A stretch of DNA of 64,000 bases from assembly GCA_012103035.1 (NCBI GenBank), contig JAAVLL010000001.1, positions 62,001 to 126,000 of the forward strand. Reading direction: 5' to 3'. Shown here piece by piece: positions 34,790 through 46,106 of the stretch. The notes under the pieces were generated by a model. It made no database searches. It saw only the letters and a list, made by a program, of their open reading frames with translations, and was not told the DNA's origin. The position numbers and the translations under genes were made by a program. The stretch comes from Brucella oryzae. GTDB lineage: Bacteria; Pseudomonadota; Alphaproteobacteria; Rhizobiales; Rhizobiaceae. Every line of letters begins with the position of its first letter. Positions within the stretch are counted from its first letter, which is position 1.

Positions 34790-36190
34790 TTAATACCTGT
34801 AGTGTTCCGACTTGAACGGGCCCTGTGGAGTGACGCCGATATAGGCAGCCTGTTCCTCGGAAAGCACAGTCAGCTTGGCGCCGAGCTTGTCGAGATGCAG
34901 ACGCGCGACCTTCTCGTCGAGATGTTTCGGCAGCACGTAGACTTCATTCTTGTAGGCGTCGGTACGGGTAAACAGCTCGATCTGGCCCAGAACCTGATTG
35001 GTGAACGAAGCCGACATGACGAAGCTCGGATGGCCGGTTGCGTTGCCCAGATTGAGCAGGCGGCCTTCAGAAAGCAGGATGATGCGCTTGCCGTCCGGGA
35101 ATTCGATCAGGTCGACCTGCGGCTTCACATTGGTCCATTTGAGGTTGCGAAGTGACGCCACCTGAATTTCATTATCGAAGTGGCCGATATTGCCGACAAT
35201 CGCCATATCCTTGAACTTGCGCATATGGTCGATGGTGATCACGTCCTTGTTGCCGGTCGTGGTCACGATGATATCGGCGGTGGAAGCAGCATCATCGAGG
35301 GTTACGACTTCGAACCCGTCCATTGCAGCCTGAAGCGCGCAGATCGGATCGACTTCCGTCACTTTCACGCGGGCGCCCGCACCGGCCAGCGACTGGGCGG
35401 AGCCTTTGCCGACATCGCCGTAACCGCACACGACAGCAACCTTGCCTGCCATCATGACGTCGGTGCCGCGACGAATGCCGTCGACGAGCGATTCCTTGCA
35501 GCCGTACTTGTTGTCGAATTTCGACTTGGTGACGCTGTCATTGACGTTGATCGCCGGGAAGGGCAGGAGGCCCTTCTTCTGCAACTGGTAGAGACGGTTG
35601 ACGCCGGTGGTGGTTTCTTCCGTCACACCCTTGATGGCGTCGCGCTGACGCGTGAAGAAGCCCGGCGTTGCAGCCATGCGCTTCCTGATCTGCGCGAAAA
35701 GCACTTCCTCTTCTTCCGAACCGGGGTTCGACAGAACGTCCTCGCCCGCTTCGGCACGTGCGCCGATGAGGATATACATGGTGGCGTCGCCGCCATCGTC
35801 GAGGATCATGTTGGACGGTTCGCCGTCAGGCCACTGGAATATCTTGTCGGTATAGGTCCAGTATTCTTCAAGCGTTTCGCCCTTGATGGCGAAAACCGGC
35901 GTGCCGGTTGCGGCGATCGCGGCGGCTGCATGATCCTGCGTCGAGAAAATGTTGCAGGAGGCCCAGCGGACCTGTGCGCCCAGCGCCTGCAGCGTTTCGA
36001 TCAGAACGGCGGTCTGGATCGTCATATGCAGCGATCCGGAAATGCGTGCGCCCTTCAGCGGCTGCGACTTGCCGAATTCCTCGCGGGCAGCCATCAGGCC
36101 CGGCATTTCGGTTTCGGCAATATCCAGTTCCTTGCGGCCCCAATCGGCCAGGCTAAGATCCTTGACGACAAAATCTTGGCTTGCGGTCAT
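34790..36190 (-). CDS. ahcY: adenosylhomocysteinase
   Basis: Intact 466-residue enzyme that splits S-adenosylhomocysteine into adenosine and homocysteine. NAD-binding [20 protein letters not shown], the substrate-site segments [18 protein letters not shown] and [10 protein letters not shown], and the conserved C-terminal KSEHYRY are present. ATG 36190 sits six bases after GGAG; a TTG four codons upstream is also in frame but less likely. A palindrome at 36336-36353 upstream is a probable operator for methionine-cycle control. Confidence 0.97.
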   Translation of the reverse strand: MTASQDFVVKDLSLADWGRKELDIAETEMPGLMAAREEFGKSQPLKGARISGSLHMTIQTAVLIETLQALGAQVRWASCNIFSTQDHAAAAIAATGTPVFAIKGETLEEYWTYTDKIFQWPDGEPSNMILDDGGDATMYILIGARAEAGEDVLSNPGSEEEEVLFAQIRKRMAATPGFFTRQRDAIKGVTEETTTGVNRLYQLQKKGLLPFPAINVNDSVTKSKFDNKYGCKESLVDGIRRGTDVMMAGKVAVVCGYGDVGKGSAQSLAGAGARVKVTEVDPICALQAAMDGFEVVTLDDAASTADIIVTTTGNKDVITIDHMRKFKDMAIVGNIGHFDNEIQVASLRNLKWTNVKPQVDLIEFPDGKRIILLSEGRLLNLGNATGHPSFVMSASFTNQVLGQIELFTRTDAYKNEVYVLPKHLDEKVARLHLDKLGAKLTVLSEEQAAYIGVTPQGPFKSEHYRY

Positions 36191-36335
36191 CGCGTGCTCC
36201 AATAAAAGACAGTTCCAGCTCGATAAAATGTAATCAGCGGCCGGAATTGCATTCCAATATGGGGCGGCTTTCCGTGCGGGAAAGCGCTCCGGCTGCCGCC
36301 TTGACTAGCAGATCGCAGCCCGAAGCACAACGCAA

Positions 36336-36353
36336 TATAAAGAAATCTTTATA
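36336..36353. promoter_or_regulatory. palindromic operator upstream of ahcY
   Basis: TATAAAGA (36336-36343) and TCTTTATA (36346-36353) form a perfect 8+2+8 palindrome 146 bp upstream of ahcY and 8 bp beyond the racemase-like stop. It resembles the AT-rich palindromes ascribed to ArsR-family regulators (SahR type) of the methionine cycle in Proteobacteria. I rely on memory for the motif, so the regulator is tentative. Confidence 0.6.
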
Positions 36354-36361
36354 CGTGCATA

Positions 36362-37195
36362 TCAGGCAGGTTTGTCAGATACCGGATCAATGACCGTCAA
36401 AGGAAGATCGATCTGCAATATTTCAAGCATGCGGCGAAACCCGGCAACGGATAGGCTTCGCTTTCCGTGACAAGGGCAATCGTGCGACCGGAGCCGCCTT
36501 TGGGCTGCGGGAGCGCAGCGATCACGTCGTCTGCCGGGTCAAGAAACTGCCAGTCGGGACGGGCCGTTTCGAAAAACGATCTGAGCCATGGCAGATGGGT
36601 GCTGGAAAGTGTCAGCGTGTCAATGAGCGGGTAGCTGGCAGCAATATCATCGCAGAATGCGGCCACCTTTGCGCGGTCTCATCCGGCTGCCGAAGAAAAG
36701 CGCCGTTTTCCACCAGTTCCACCATCGCAGACGCATTAATCAAAGCAACATCGTCCGGGTTATCGGTCTGTGTCCGGACAAAACCTGCAAGCTCTTCGCT
36801 CTCGATCATCGAACGCACACCCATAACGGCAACCTTGCCGCTGCGACTTGCCGCAAGAGCGGCGCGAACCGGCGGCGCCACGCCATAGACCGGTACGGCA
36901 AACTCGCTTTTCAATGTGTCGAGGACCATGACCGAGGGCGCATTGGAAGCAAGGACAATTGTTTGAGCGCCAAGGCTTGTGAGGTATTGGATCGTGCTGC
37001 GCATGATGGAAAGCAGCTGATCGCGGCTTTTGGCGCCATAGGGAAACTGGCCCGATCGGCAAAATAGATGATGTCGCGCTGCGGCTGGCTGCGCCTGATC
37101 AGTTCAACCAGAGCATAACTGCCGATCCCTGCATCAAAAACGGCCACCGGATCGTTGAGATCACCCACGGCGGCCACAGTCTTATTCTTCAGCAT
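36362..37195 (-). CDS. glutamate/aspartate racemase-like protein lacking both catalytic cysteines (three frame breaks)
   Basis: Restored 278-residue protein of the MurI-like racemase superfamily. PVAVFDAGIGSYALVELI retains the catalytic Asp, but the two cysteines that abstract protons in MurI (ACNTAS and GCTHxP) are serine here: LASNAPSV and LSSTHLPWL. It is therefore unlikely to be the cell-wall glutamate racemase. Single bases are lost near 37045 (C run), 36675 and 36440. Its ATG (37195) overlaps the ptsH stop, suggesting co-translation with HPr. The frame breaks do not touch either Ser motif. Confidence 0.8.
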
Positions 37196-37502
37196 TCTTC
37201 GCCGAACTTGTCGGCGATGAGTGTCTGCAAGGCTTCAACACGGCATCGGCCTGTTCACCGGAGGCACTGACGTCGATGCAGCAGCCGGGTGACGCGGCGA
37301 GCATCATCAGCCCCATGATCGAGGTGCCGCCAACGGTCATGCCGTCCTTGCTCACGCGGACATGCGCATTGTAACCATCGACCAACTGCACGAACTTGGC
37401 CGAAGCGCGGGCATGAAGCCCGCGCTTGTTGACGATCTCGAAGGATCGGGAAACTGCAGTTTCGGGTTCGTATTCACCGGTAACGGGCACGCTGGAGTGC
37501 AT
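37189..37502 (-). CDS. ptsH: phosphocarrier protein HPr (one frame break)
   Basis: Restored 104-residue HPr with N-terminal extension MHSSVPVTGEYEPETAVS. The phosphorylated His is in NKRGLHARASAKF and the HprK-target serine in GGTSIMGLMMLAAS. One T is lost near 37229; the end reads LIADKFGEEC. No Enzyme I or sugar permease is near, as in the incomplete regulatory PTS of Brucella and other Alphaproteobacteria. It is 3 bp after the EIIA gene and overlaps the racemase-like gene. Confidence 0.95.
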
Positions 37503-37505
37503 GAA

Positions 37506-37907
37506 TTACTTTCCTGTCAGGACCTGGCTCGCAACATTGATATATTTGCGCCCCGCATCCTGCGCCTCACGCAGGGCTGTCTTGATGTCGCCCCCGATGC
37601 GGACGCTCGACAGCTTGATCAGCATCGGCAGATTGACACCTGCGATGACTTCGACCTTGCCTTCCTTCATGACGGAAATGGCGAGATTGGACGGTGTACC
37701 ACCGAACATATCGGTCAGGATGATGACCCCGCTGCCATTATCGGCGCGTTCCACCGCATCAACGATATCCCGCCGACGCTGTTCCATATCGTCTTCGGCA
37801 CCGATGCAAACGGTCTCGAAATTGTCTTGCGGCCCGACTACATGCTCGACAGCATGCAAAAACTCTTCGGCCAACCTTCCGTGCGTGACAAGCACGAGTC
37901 CGATCAT
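37506..37907 (-). CDS. manX: PTS EIIA component, mannose family
   Basis: Intact 133-residue EIIA-Man type protein. Starting MIGLVLVTHGRLAEEFL, it has the phosphorylated His in VTHGRL and the VIILTDMFGGTPSNLA loop of the family. It has no EIIB/C/D partners here, so it is probably regulatory, receiving phosphate from HPr. ATG 37907 fits the family; an upstream in-frame start at 37943 would add an unrelated basic stretch. Confidence 0.93.
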   Translation of the reverse strand: MIGLVLVTHGRLAEEFLHAVEHVVGPQDNFETVCIGAEDDMEQRRRDIVDAVERADNGSGVIILTDMFGGTPSNLAISVMKEGKVEVIAGVNLPMLIKLSSVRIGGDIKTALREAQDAGRKYINVASQVLTGK

Positions 37908-38109
37908 ACTATAAAAGCTCCCGTCGCGTGCCCGCCGCATCACCCCGCCAGAGTGTCAGATGGCACTGAAACCACGCCGGAAAAGCACCGGCGAGTTGTG
38001 CATCTTGGCAGCGCAAATCCTGATAGCAAGTGAAAAATTCCCACGCTGCCATGAAAAGCAAAATGCCGCAGCGCCGTGAAAAATTAGCAGATTCGTAACA
38101 AAGCTGGAT

Positions 38110-38588
38110 TCAGCCTTGGTCCGACGGCCATTTTTCGTAGAACAAAGTAGCCTCGATAGCCCGCGAAAGCGCGTTGGAATCGCCATTCGACGACAAAGCC
38201 GGCAAAGAAGTTGGGGCAGTGAAATGCTCTCGAATTCCCACATTTCACCACTCGGATAGCGTTCGGCTTCGTCACGATCCACAAGCCGAACAACGAGATA
38301 GAGCGGTGCGGCCTCCACAAAAGCGACTTTGAAAAGCCCCGCGCCCCGAATCTCCACCCCCGGCAAGAGCGGCCGGAACACTGGCGATCAGCCTGCCGTT
38401 TTCCGCATGAAGCAATGTACGGTCGTCAGCGACCAGCGATGCGGCCTCTCCACGAAGAAGTGCTCTTTCCACAAGTGTCAGTGCAAGCTCGGTCTTGCCG
38501 GCGCCGGACCGCCCCATGATCATGACACCGCGACCGCGAACCTGAAGCGTGGTGGCGTGAAGCCCGCTTTTTCCTCTTCAGGTGTCAT
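38110..38588 (-). CDS. hprK: HPr kinase/phosphorylase, short alphaproteobacterial form (three frame breaks)
   Basis: Kinase that phosphorylates HPr on serine. The short form lacks the N-terminal domain and begins MTPEEEKAGLHATTLQVRG, then the P-loop IMGRSGAGKTELAL, and ends in ALSRAIEATLFYEKWPSDQG. Breaks lie near 38555 (one base), 38385 (two G bases in a G run) and 38202 (one T). Restored length is 160. Its ATG overlaps the bvrS stop (ATGA), linking the PTS genes to the BvrRS system as in Brucella. Confidence 0.9.
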
Positions 38589-40417
38589 GCGCTTGCAGGC
38601 AGGTCGACGATGAACCGGGCGCCCTTGAACTGATCGGGGTTTGCCGGATCGACAATATTTTCCGCCGTCAGCGTGCCGCCATGGGCCTCGATGATCTGGC
38701 GGCTGATCGAAAGACCGAGACCGGAATTCTGGCCGAAAGCCTCCGATGCCGGACGATCCGTGTAGAAACGTTCGAAGATGCGTTCGATATTCTCAATCGG
38801 AATGCCCGGACCGTTATCCTCGACAAGCACGCGCAAGCGGCTGCCTTCACCGCTCAGCGACACCACGATACGCCCGGTATCGTCGGGCACGAAAGAACGG
38901 GCATTTTCAATCAGGTTGCTCACCACCTGACCGAGACGCAGATCGTGACCGGCAACATTGAAACCCTTCTTTCCGGCGGGCAGCTTGCCGGTATTGAAGA
39001 CGATTTCCGTTCCGACCTTGTTGCGGCGCACTTCGCGCGCTGCCGTCACGAGGTTGGTCAGAAGCGTCTTCATGTCGACGCGGTCGATATGTTCGCGCGC
39101 AAGTTCAGCATCAAGACGCGAAGCGTCAGAAATGTCGGTAATCAGGCGGTCGAGGCGGCGAACGTCGTGCTGGATGATATCGAGAAGCCGTTTGCGCGAT
39201 TCCTCAGTCTTGGCGAGCGGCAGCGTTTCGACGGCGCTGCGCAGCGAGGTGAGGGGTTCTTCGCTCATGGCTGACATCGGCGGCGAAGCTTTCGATAGCT
39301 TCGATACGGGTATAGAGCGAATCGGTCATCTCGCGGATAGACGTGGAAAGATGGCCGACCTCATCCTGACGTTCGGAGAAATCGGGAATCTCCACACGGC
39401 TTTTCACACCATGACGAACCCGGTCTGCAGCAGCGGAAAGCTTGCGCAACGGGCTTGCAATCGTCGATGCGAGGAAAAGCGACAGGATGACCATGACCAG
39501 CGACACGACGCCGAACACGCGGAAAACCGCCATGCGTTCGGCCTGCACAATCTTGTCAATATCGTCGCCTTCGGTGGAGAGCAGGAGTACGCCCAATATT
39601 GCGCGCGAACGCTGGATCGGGACGGCAACCGAGACGACCAGTTCGCCCTTTTCATTGCGCCGCTGCGCCGTTTGCGGCGAACCGGCCAGCGCCTTTACGA
39701 TTTCGGGAAAAGCAAGGCCATTGCCGCCCGGCTGTTCCTGATAGACCGGCAGACCTCCACCATAGAACAGGTGCGAAATCCACGTTCCGGCCCTTTCCCA
39801 GATAGTTGGTGTCTCTTCCTCGATGGGCGGCAGGTCATAGCGCAGCACAGGCCCCGCCGAAGGAAAGCTCGGCGAATAGAGTGCGCGCGAATCGAGCAGC
39901 ATATTGGCATAGCGATCATAGATGCGCGCGCGCGTGCTCGTCGGTGAAATCAACCGGCGCAACAGGGGAGAAACCTTTTCCGGATTGATCGGAAACTCCC
40001 AGTTGTCGGGTGAATCCGGTGAGGGCGTCAGGCTTTGTCCGGCTTGAAGCTCCAGAAGCTTTTCCGGGTCGATCATCAGCGAATTGGTATCGACGGTCGC
40101 CGATGCCGAAATTGCGCCCGCGATGATCTTGCCCTGGGTTAGCAGGCTTTCGATCTTCGCGTCGATCAGCCCCTCACGGAACTGATTCATGTAAAGAATG
40201 CCGGAAACCAGAACCGCCAGCGCCGCCAGATTGAGAAACAGGATACGGCGGGTCAGACTCGAGAACAGATATTGGCCGAGAAACTTGCGCAGGGGCGCAA
40301 AAAGCGACGCCAGAACACCGAGCGCTGCCGCCGGGCCCTGCGTTCGCGCAAATCCGATTTCTGGCCGATGAGGCCGTCGTTCCGGGTTTCTGCGACCATG
40401 TCGCTCTGTCTGCTCAT
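38585..40417 (-). CDS. bvrS: BvrS/ChvG sensor histidine kinase (two frame breaks)
   Basis: Inner-membrane sensor of the BvrSR (ChvGI, ExoS-ChvI) system controlling envelope and virulence traits. The first membrane helix (FLNLAALAVLVSGILYM) leads to a periplasmic loop of about 220 residues, a second helix near VVSLVMVILSLFLASTIA, a HAMP domain, HisKA and ATPase (NLIENARSFVP, DNGPGIP, NSGLGLSIS). One base is lost near 40339 and two near 39265, inside the phosphoacceptor box: restored it reads AADVSHELKNPLTSLRS. Restored length is about 611. It follows bvrR by 45 bp. Confidence 0.93.
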
Positions 40418-40462
40418 TAAGCTATCGCCAGACCTCGCGGACTGGCGATATGCAATTATCTA

Positions 40463-41182
40463 TCAAGCCTCGCGGAAGCGATAGCCAACGCCGTAGAGCG
40501 TTTCGATCATTTCGAAATCGTCGTCAACCGCCTTGAACTTCTTGCGCAGGCGCTTGATATGGCTGTCGATGGTACGATCATCCACATAGACCTGCTCATC
40601 ATAGGCTGCATCCATGAGAGCGTCACGGCTTTTCACAACGCCCGGACGCTGCGCCAGCGAATGAAGGATCAGGAATTCGGTGACCGTCAGCGTGACCGGT
40701 TCGCCCTTCCAGGTGCAGGTGTGGCGCTCCTGATCCATGACCAACTGGCCGCGTTCGAGCGATTTTGCCTGCTGCCCGGACGGCTTGGCCGTGCCGTCGC
40801 GCGCGGCAACCCGGCGAAGCACCGCCTTGACGCGTTCAACCAGAAGACGCTGCGAGAATGGTTTGGTGATGAAATCGTCCGCACCCATCTTGAGGCCGAA
40901 AAGCTCGTCGATCTCGTCGTCCTTGGACGTAAGGAAGATGACGGGGAGGTCGGATTTCTGGCGCAGACGGCGCAGAAGCTCCATACCGTCCATGCGCGGC
41001 ATCTTGATATCGAAGATCGCAAGATTGGGCGGACGCGCCATCAGACCATCAAGCGCGGACGCGCCATCGGTGTAGGTTTCGACCCGATAGCCTTCCGATT
41101 CCAACGCGATGGACACGGAGGTCAGGATGTTGCGGTCGTCGTCGACCAGCGCAATTGTCTGCGTTGCCGAGGCTTCCTTCAT
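40463..41182 (-). CDS. bvrR: BvrR/ChvI response regulator
   Basis: Intact 239-residue OmpR-type regulator. Receiver domain with DDD (residues 14-16), phosphoacceptor Asp in [12 protein letters not shown], and Lys in FITKPFSQ; a winged-helix output domain with [18 protein letters not shown]. It is the partner of BvrS. In Brucella it regulates outer membrane proteins, type IV secretion and carbon metabolism, including pckA, which lies divergently across the 424-bp gap. Confidence 0.97.
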   Translation of the reverse strand: MKEASATQTIALVDDDRNILTSVSIALESEGYRVETYTDGASALDGLMARPPNLAIFDIKMPRMDGMELLRRLRQKSDLPVIFLTSKDDEIDELFGLKMGADDFITKPFSQRLLVERVKAVLRRVAARDGTAKPSGQQAKSLERGQLVMDQERHTCTWKGEPVTLTVTEFLILHSLAQRPGVVKSRDALMDAAYDEQVYVDDRTIDSHIKRLRKKFKAVDDDFEMIETLYGVGYRFREA

Positions 41183-41606
41183 GCGAACCTTTCTCCTTCA
41201 ACTAAACCAACCGGAAGGTCCGGCTGGTGACGTCTTTCAGCCGCCAGGAAACTGGCGGGTTATAGATCGAGCGCCTGATTACACATCGATACTATTATAA
41301 TGTGCCTGCTTGTGCAGTACAAATTAGGTACAAAATGTGGCGGTACCAGAAGAAGCCATGAAACATCACAGACCGAATCGCGCTTTGGTTAATAGCGAGG
41401 GCATGGCAGCGCGACCGCCAATCCCCGAAACTCATAGCCCATAACGCACAGATTAAACGATTTAAAAAATTTCAAAAATTTTAAATCGATTAAATATTTG
41501 AATTGCCACGATTAATCTGTTTCTGACTGCCATCCTCTGTTTCGCGATCAATCTGGTAGGCGCGAAAAGAGACCGATCAATTGTCAAACCATATGGCGGA
41601 GACATC
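41183..41606. promoter_or_regulatory. divergent bvrR/pckA control region with an AT-rich inverted repeat
   Basis: CGATTTAAAA (41458-41467) and TTTTAAATCG (41479-41488) are perfect 10-bp arms 11 bp apart in an AT-rich block about 120 bp upstream of pckA. GATTAAA is also repeated at 41451 and 41488. This may be an operator for a LacI-type regulator such as PckR, known for pckA in rhizobia, or an IHF/BvrR-bound site. No gene is seen. Confidence 0.55.
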
Positions 41607-43214
<1,608 letters not shown>

Positions 43215-43242
43215 TCGAGCTATCCTGAGGAGGAGGAGGGAG

Positions 43243-43266
43243 CCCGGCCATAGTGCCGGGTTTTCT
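43243..43266 (+). terminator. intrinsic terminator of pckA
   Basis: CCCGGC (43243-43248) pairs with GCCGGG (43255-43260) around CATAGT and is followed by TTTTCTTT. Confidence 0.9.
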
Positions 43267-43320
43267 TTGGCTTTGTCGCGAGAATTTCGTCTTCTGCCAA
43301 ATCAGTGTATGCCTTCCGGC

Positions 43321-43758
43321 ATGGAAGAGAACCGAAACATTATCCGCATCACCAATCGCCTGACGATCCGTGAAGACGATCTGGAGGAAAGCTTCATCCG
43401 TGCCTCCGGGCCGGGCGGTCAGAATGTCAACAAGGTTTCCACCGCCGTGCAGCTGCGTTTTCATGCCGTGAGAGCGGGTCTGCCAGACGATATTCTGTCA
43501 CGGCTCTTTAAGCTCGCCGGTCAGAAAGGCACCAAGGACGGTGACATTCTCATTGAAGCCAACCGCTTCCGCACCCAGGAGCGCAACCGCGAGGACGCGC
43601 GCGAGCGGCTGATCGCGCTCATTGCCAAGGCTGCCGAGCCACCGCCGCCGCCGCGCAAGAAGACCAAGCCGACAAAGGGCTCCATCGAACGTCGCCTCAA
43701 GGCCAAGTCCGGACGATCCGACATCAAGAAGAGCCGCGGCAAGGTTTCCTTCGGCTGA
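43321..43758 (+). CDS. arfB: ArfB-type ribosome-rescue peptidyl-tRNA hydrolase
   Basis: Intact 145-residue ArfB (YaeJ) protein that frees ribosomes stalled on non-stop mRNA. The GGQ catalytic loop is in ASGPGGQNVNKVSTAVQLR, and the basic tail PRKKTKPTKGSIERRLKAK fits into the empty mRNA channel. I chose ATG 43321 (MEENRNIIRITN); ATG 43309 is also in frame and neither has a convincing ribosome site. The C-terminal tail KSRGKVSFG is the family norm. Confidence 0.93.
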   Translation: MEENRNIIRITNRLTIREDDLEESFIRASGPGGQNVNKVSTAVQLRFHAVRAGLPDDILSRLFKLAGQKGTKDGDILIEANRFRTQERNREDARERLIALIAKAAEPPPPPRKKTKPTKGSIERRLKAKSGRSDIKKSRGKVSFG

Positions 43759-43789
43759 ACGAAAACCTCCATCCAGGAAACGCAGAACC

Positions 43790-44596
43790 ATGAAACTCCA
43801 CCAAGTCGAGACCAGCCACGGTCGCATTGCCATCCGTGAAAGCACGGGCGAGGGATGCCGCTTCTGATGATTCACGGCAATTCCAGCGCGGGCGCCATCT
43901 TCGCGCCTCAGCTCGAAGGCGAGATTGGCAGGAACTGGCGAGTGATCGCACCGGATCTGCCGGGCCATGGCCAGTCTGGCGACGCGCTCGATCCGGATCG
44001 CAGCTATTCCATGGAAGGCTATGCCGACGCGATGACGGAAGTTCTCACAAAACTCGGCATTTCGGAGGCGGTCGTTTTCGGCTGGTCGCTCGGCGGCCAT
44101 ATTGGCATCGAGATGATCTCGCGCTTTCCCGGCATGCGCGGCCTGATGATTACCGGCACGCCGCCGGTGGCGCGCGAGGAAGTGGGGCAGGGATTCAAGA
44201 GCGGTCCCGATATGGCGCTCGCCGGACAGGAAATCTTTTCAACCCGTGATGTCGAATCCTACGCGCGCAGTACCTGCGGCGAACCTTTGAAGCCTCGCTG
44301 CTCGATATCGTCGCCCGTACGGACGGACGCGCGCGACGCATCATGTTCGAAAATTTGCAGCCGGAACCGGCGGCAACCAGCGCGATATCGTTGCCGCGGC
44401 AACGCTTCCCATAGCCGTGGTCAACGGGCGCGACGAGCCGTTTGTCGAACTCGATTTCGTCTCGAAGGTCCGTTTCGGCAATCTGTGGGAAGGTAGGACC
44501 CATGTCATCGACGGAGCCGGGCATGCGCCCTTCCGCGAGACACCAGCCGTCTTCGATGCATATCTGCAGCGTTTCATACGCGACTGTGCGGCCTGA
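43790..44596 (+). CDS. alpha/beta hydrolase (three frame breaks)
   Basis: Restored 269-residue hydrolase of the epoxide-hydrolase/haloperoxidase group. It starts MKLHQVETSHGRIAIREST, with oxyanion motif MPLLMIHGNSSAG, nucleophile in FGWSLGGHIG, acid in VNGRDEPFV and His in DGAGHAPFRE. Single bases are lost near 43856 (G run), 44288 and 44362. Substrate unknown. It lies 31 bp after arfB and converges on coaA across a shared terminator. Confidence 0.85.
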
Positions 44597-44612
44597 TCGG
44601 CTGCCTTGCAAA

Positions 44613-44645
44613 TGAAAAGGGCCGAAACGGGCCCTTTTCATATTT
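44613..44645. terminator. bidirectional terminator between the hydrolase and coaA
   Basis: TGAAAAGGGCC (44613-44623) and GGCCCTTTTCA (44630-44640) form a perfect 11-bp stem followed by TATTTTT. It overlaps the coaA stop codon, so coaA coding sequence forms part of the stem. Confidence 0.85.
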
Positions 44646-45605
44646 TTCTGAGTGCAACTTCCTCGATCAGATGATCGCTGCCCTTGCGCAGGATCAGATC
44701 GGCGCGCGGGCGCGTCGGCAGGATGTTATCCTTGAGATTCTTCAGGTTGATATTGTTCCACAGCCCTTCGCCAATCGAACGCGCCGCATCTTCCGAAAGC
44801 TGCGAATAGCGATGGAAGAAGGATTCCGGATTGACGAAAGCCGTTTCCCGCAACCGCATGAAGCGGTCGATATACCATTTGTGGATCAGTTGCGATTCCG
44901 CATCGATATAGATCGAGAAGTCGAAGAAATCGGAGACGAAGGGCACCATCTTGCCGTCTTCCGGCAGATCGCGCACCTGCAGCACATTGATGCCTTCGAA
45001 GATCAGGATATCCGGCTTATCGACGATCTGATATTCACCCGGCAATACGTCGTAGCTTAAGTGCGAATAGAGCGGCGCTCGCACCTGGCTCATGCCTGCC
45101 TTGATCGCTGACAGAAAGCGCAAGACCGCACCGACATCGTAGCTTTCGGGAAAGCCCTTGCGCTCCATCATGTTCTGCTCGCGCAGGACAGCATTGGGGT
45201 AGAGAAACCGTCGGTCGTCACCAGATCGACCTTCGGGCTCGACGGCCAGCGTGCCAGAAGCTCTTTCAGGATACGCGCAGTCGTGGATTTCCCGACCGCA
45301 ACCGAACCGGCAATGCCGATGATGAAAGGCGTCTTGAACGACTCTTCCATATTGAGGAACTGCTTGCGCTGCTCAAACAGAAGCTGGCTTGCCTCCACAT
45401 GCGCCGACAGCAATCGCGACAGCGACAGATAGATGCGCCGTACCTCGTCAAGATCGATAGGATCGCCCAGCGAGCGCAGCCGCTTGACCTCATCATACGT
45501 CAAAGTGAGCGGCGTGTCGGCGCGAAAGCCCGCCCATTCCTCAGCCGAAAAGAAACGGTAAGGCGAGTAACGCGACGGCGTTAGCTGGTCCACTTTTTCC
45601 CACAT
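44638..45605 (-). CDS. coaA: pantothenate kinase, type I (one frame break)
   Basis: First step of coenzyme A synthesis. Starting at [19 protein letters not shown] it is 322 residues, the Brucella norm; an in-frame ATG at 45665 directly abuts the hisE stop and would add 20 residues. The P-loop is [31 protein letters not shown] and [12 protein letters not shown] are family motifs. One T is lost near 45202 inside DGFLYPNAV. It is downstream of hisE in the his cluster, on the same strand. Confidence 0.94.
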
Positions 45606-45665
45606 ATTGTCGCTGCTCTCCCTCAACGCCAATTCTGCACTAACAGCTTCCGATCCTATTTGCAT

Positions 45666-45988
45666 TTAGGCTTTCGGACGACCGGCTTTTTCTTCAAGGC
45701 CGGTCTGCGCCGTGCGGCGTTGCAACTCTGCAAGAACCTCATTGAGTGGCACGTCCGCAACCTTGAGAACCACCAGCAGATGATAAAGCAAATCAGCGCT
45801 TTCGGTGACCACTTCCGAACGGTTGCCTTCCACTGCGGCAATAACCGTTTCCACAGCTTCTTCACCAAGCTTTTGGCGGCCCGTGCCTGGCCCTTTGCCA
45901 CCAGACTTGCCGTATAGGACGAACCGTCCGTCACGCTGGCACGCTCCGCGACGATGCGTTCAAGGTCGGAAAGTGTGAACTCAGTCAT
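45666..45988 (-). CDS. hisE: phosphoribosyl-ATP pyrophosphatase (one frame break)
   Basis: Second step of histidine synthesis. Restored 107 residues, [18 protein letters not shown], then [17 protein letters not shown] and [15 protein letters not shown], the all-alpha MazG-type metal site with EExxE and ExxD-like acids. One A is lost near 45870 in an A run. It is downstream of hisF after 118 bp and immediately upstream of coaA. Confidence 0.95.
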
Positions 45989-46106
45989 CGGATTTCCTTC
46001 AGATTTCTGTGCATGTCGTTATCGGATCGTAGCGGGATCAGAAAACAGTCCAGTGGACTGATTTCCCGCGAAGACGATTCCCACTTTTCCGCGACATGCT
46101 GTATTC

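Noticed and set aside
36190..36361. SAH riboswitch upstream of ahcY
   Set aside because: I could not fold the leader into the known SAH aptamer core; the palindrome better fits a protein operator.
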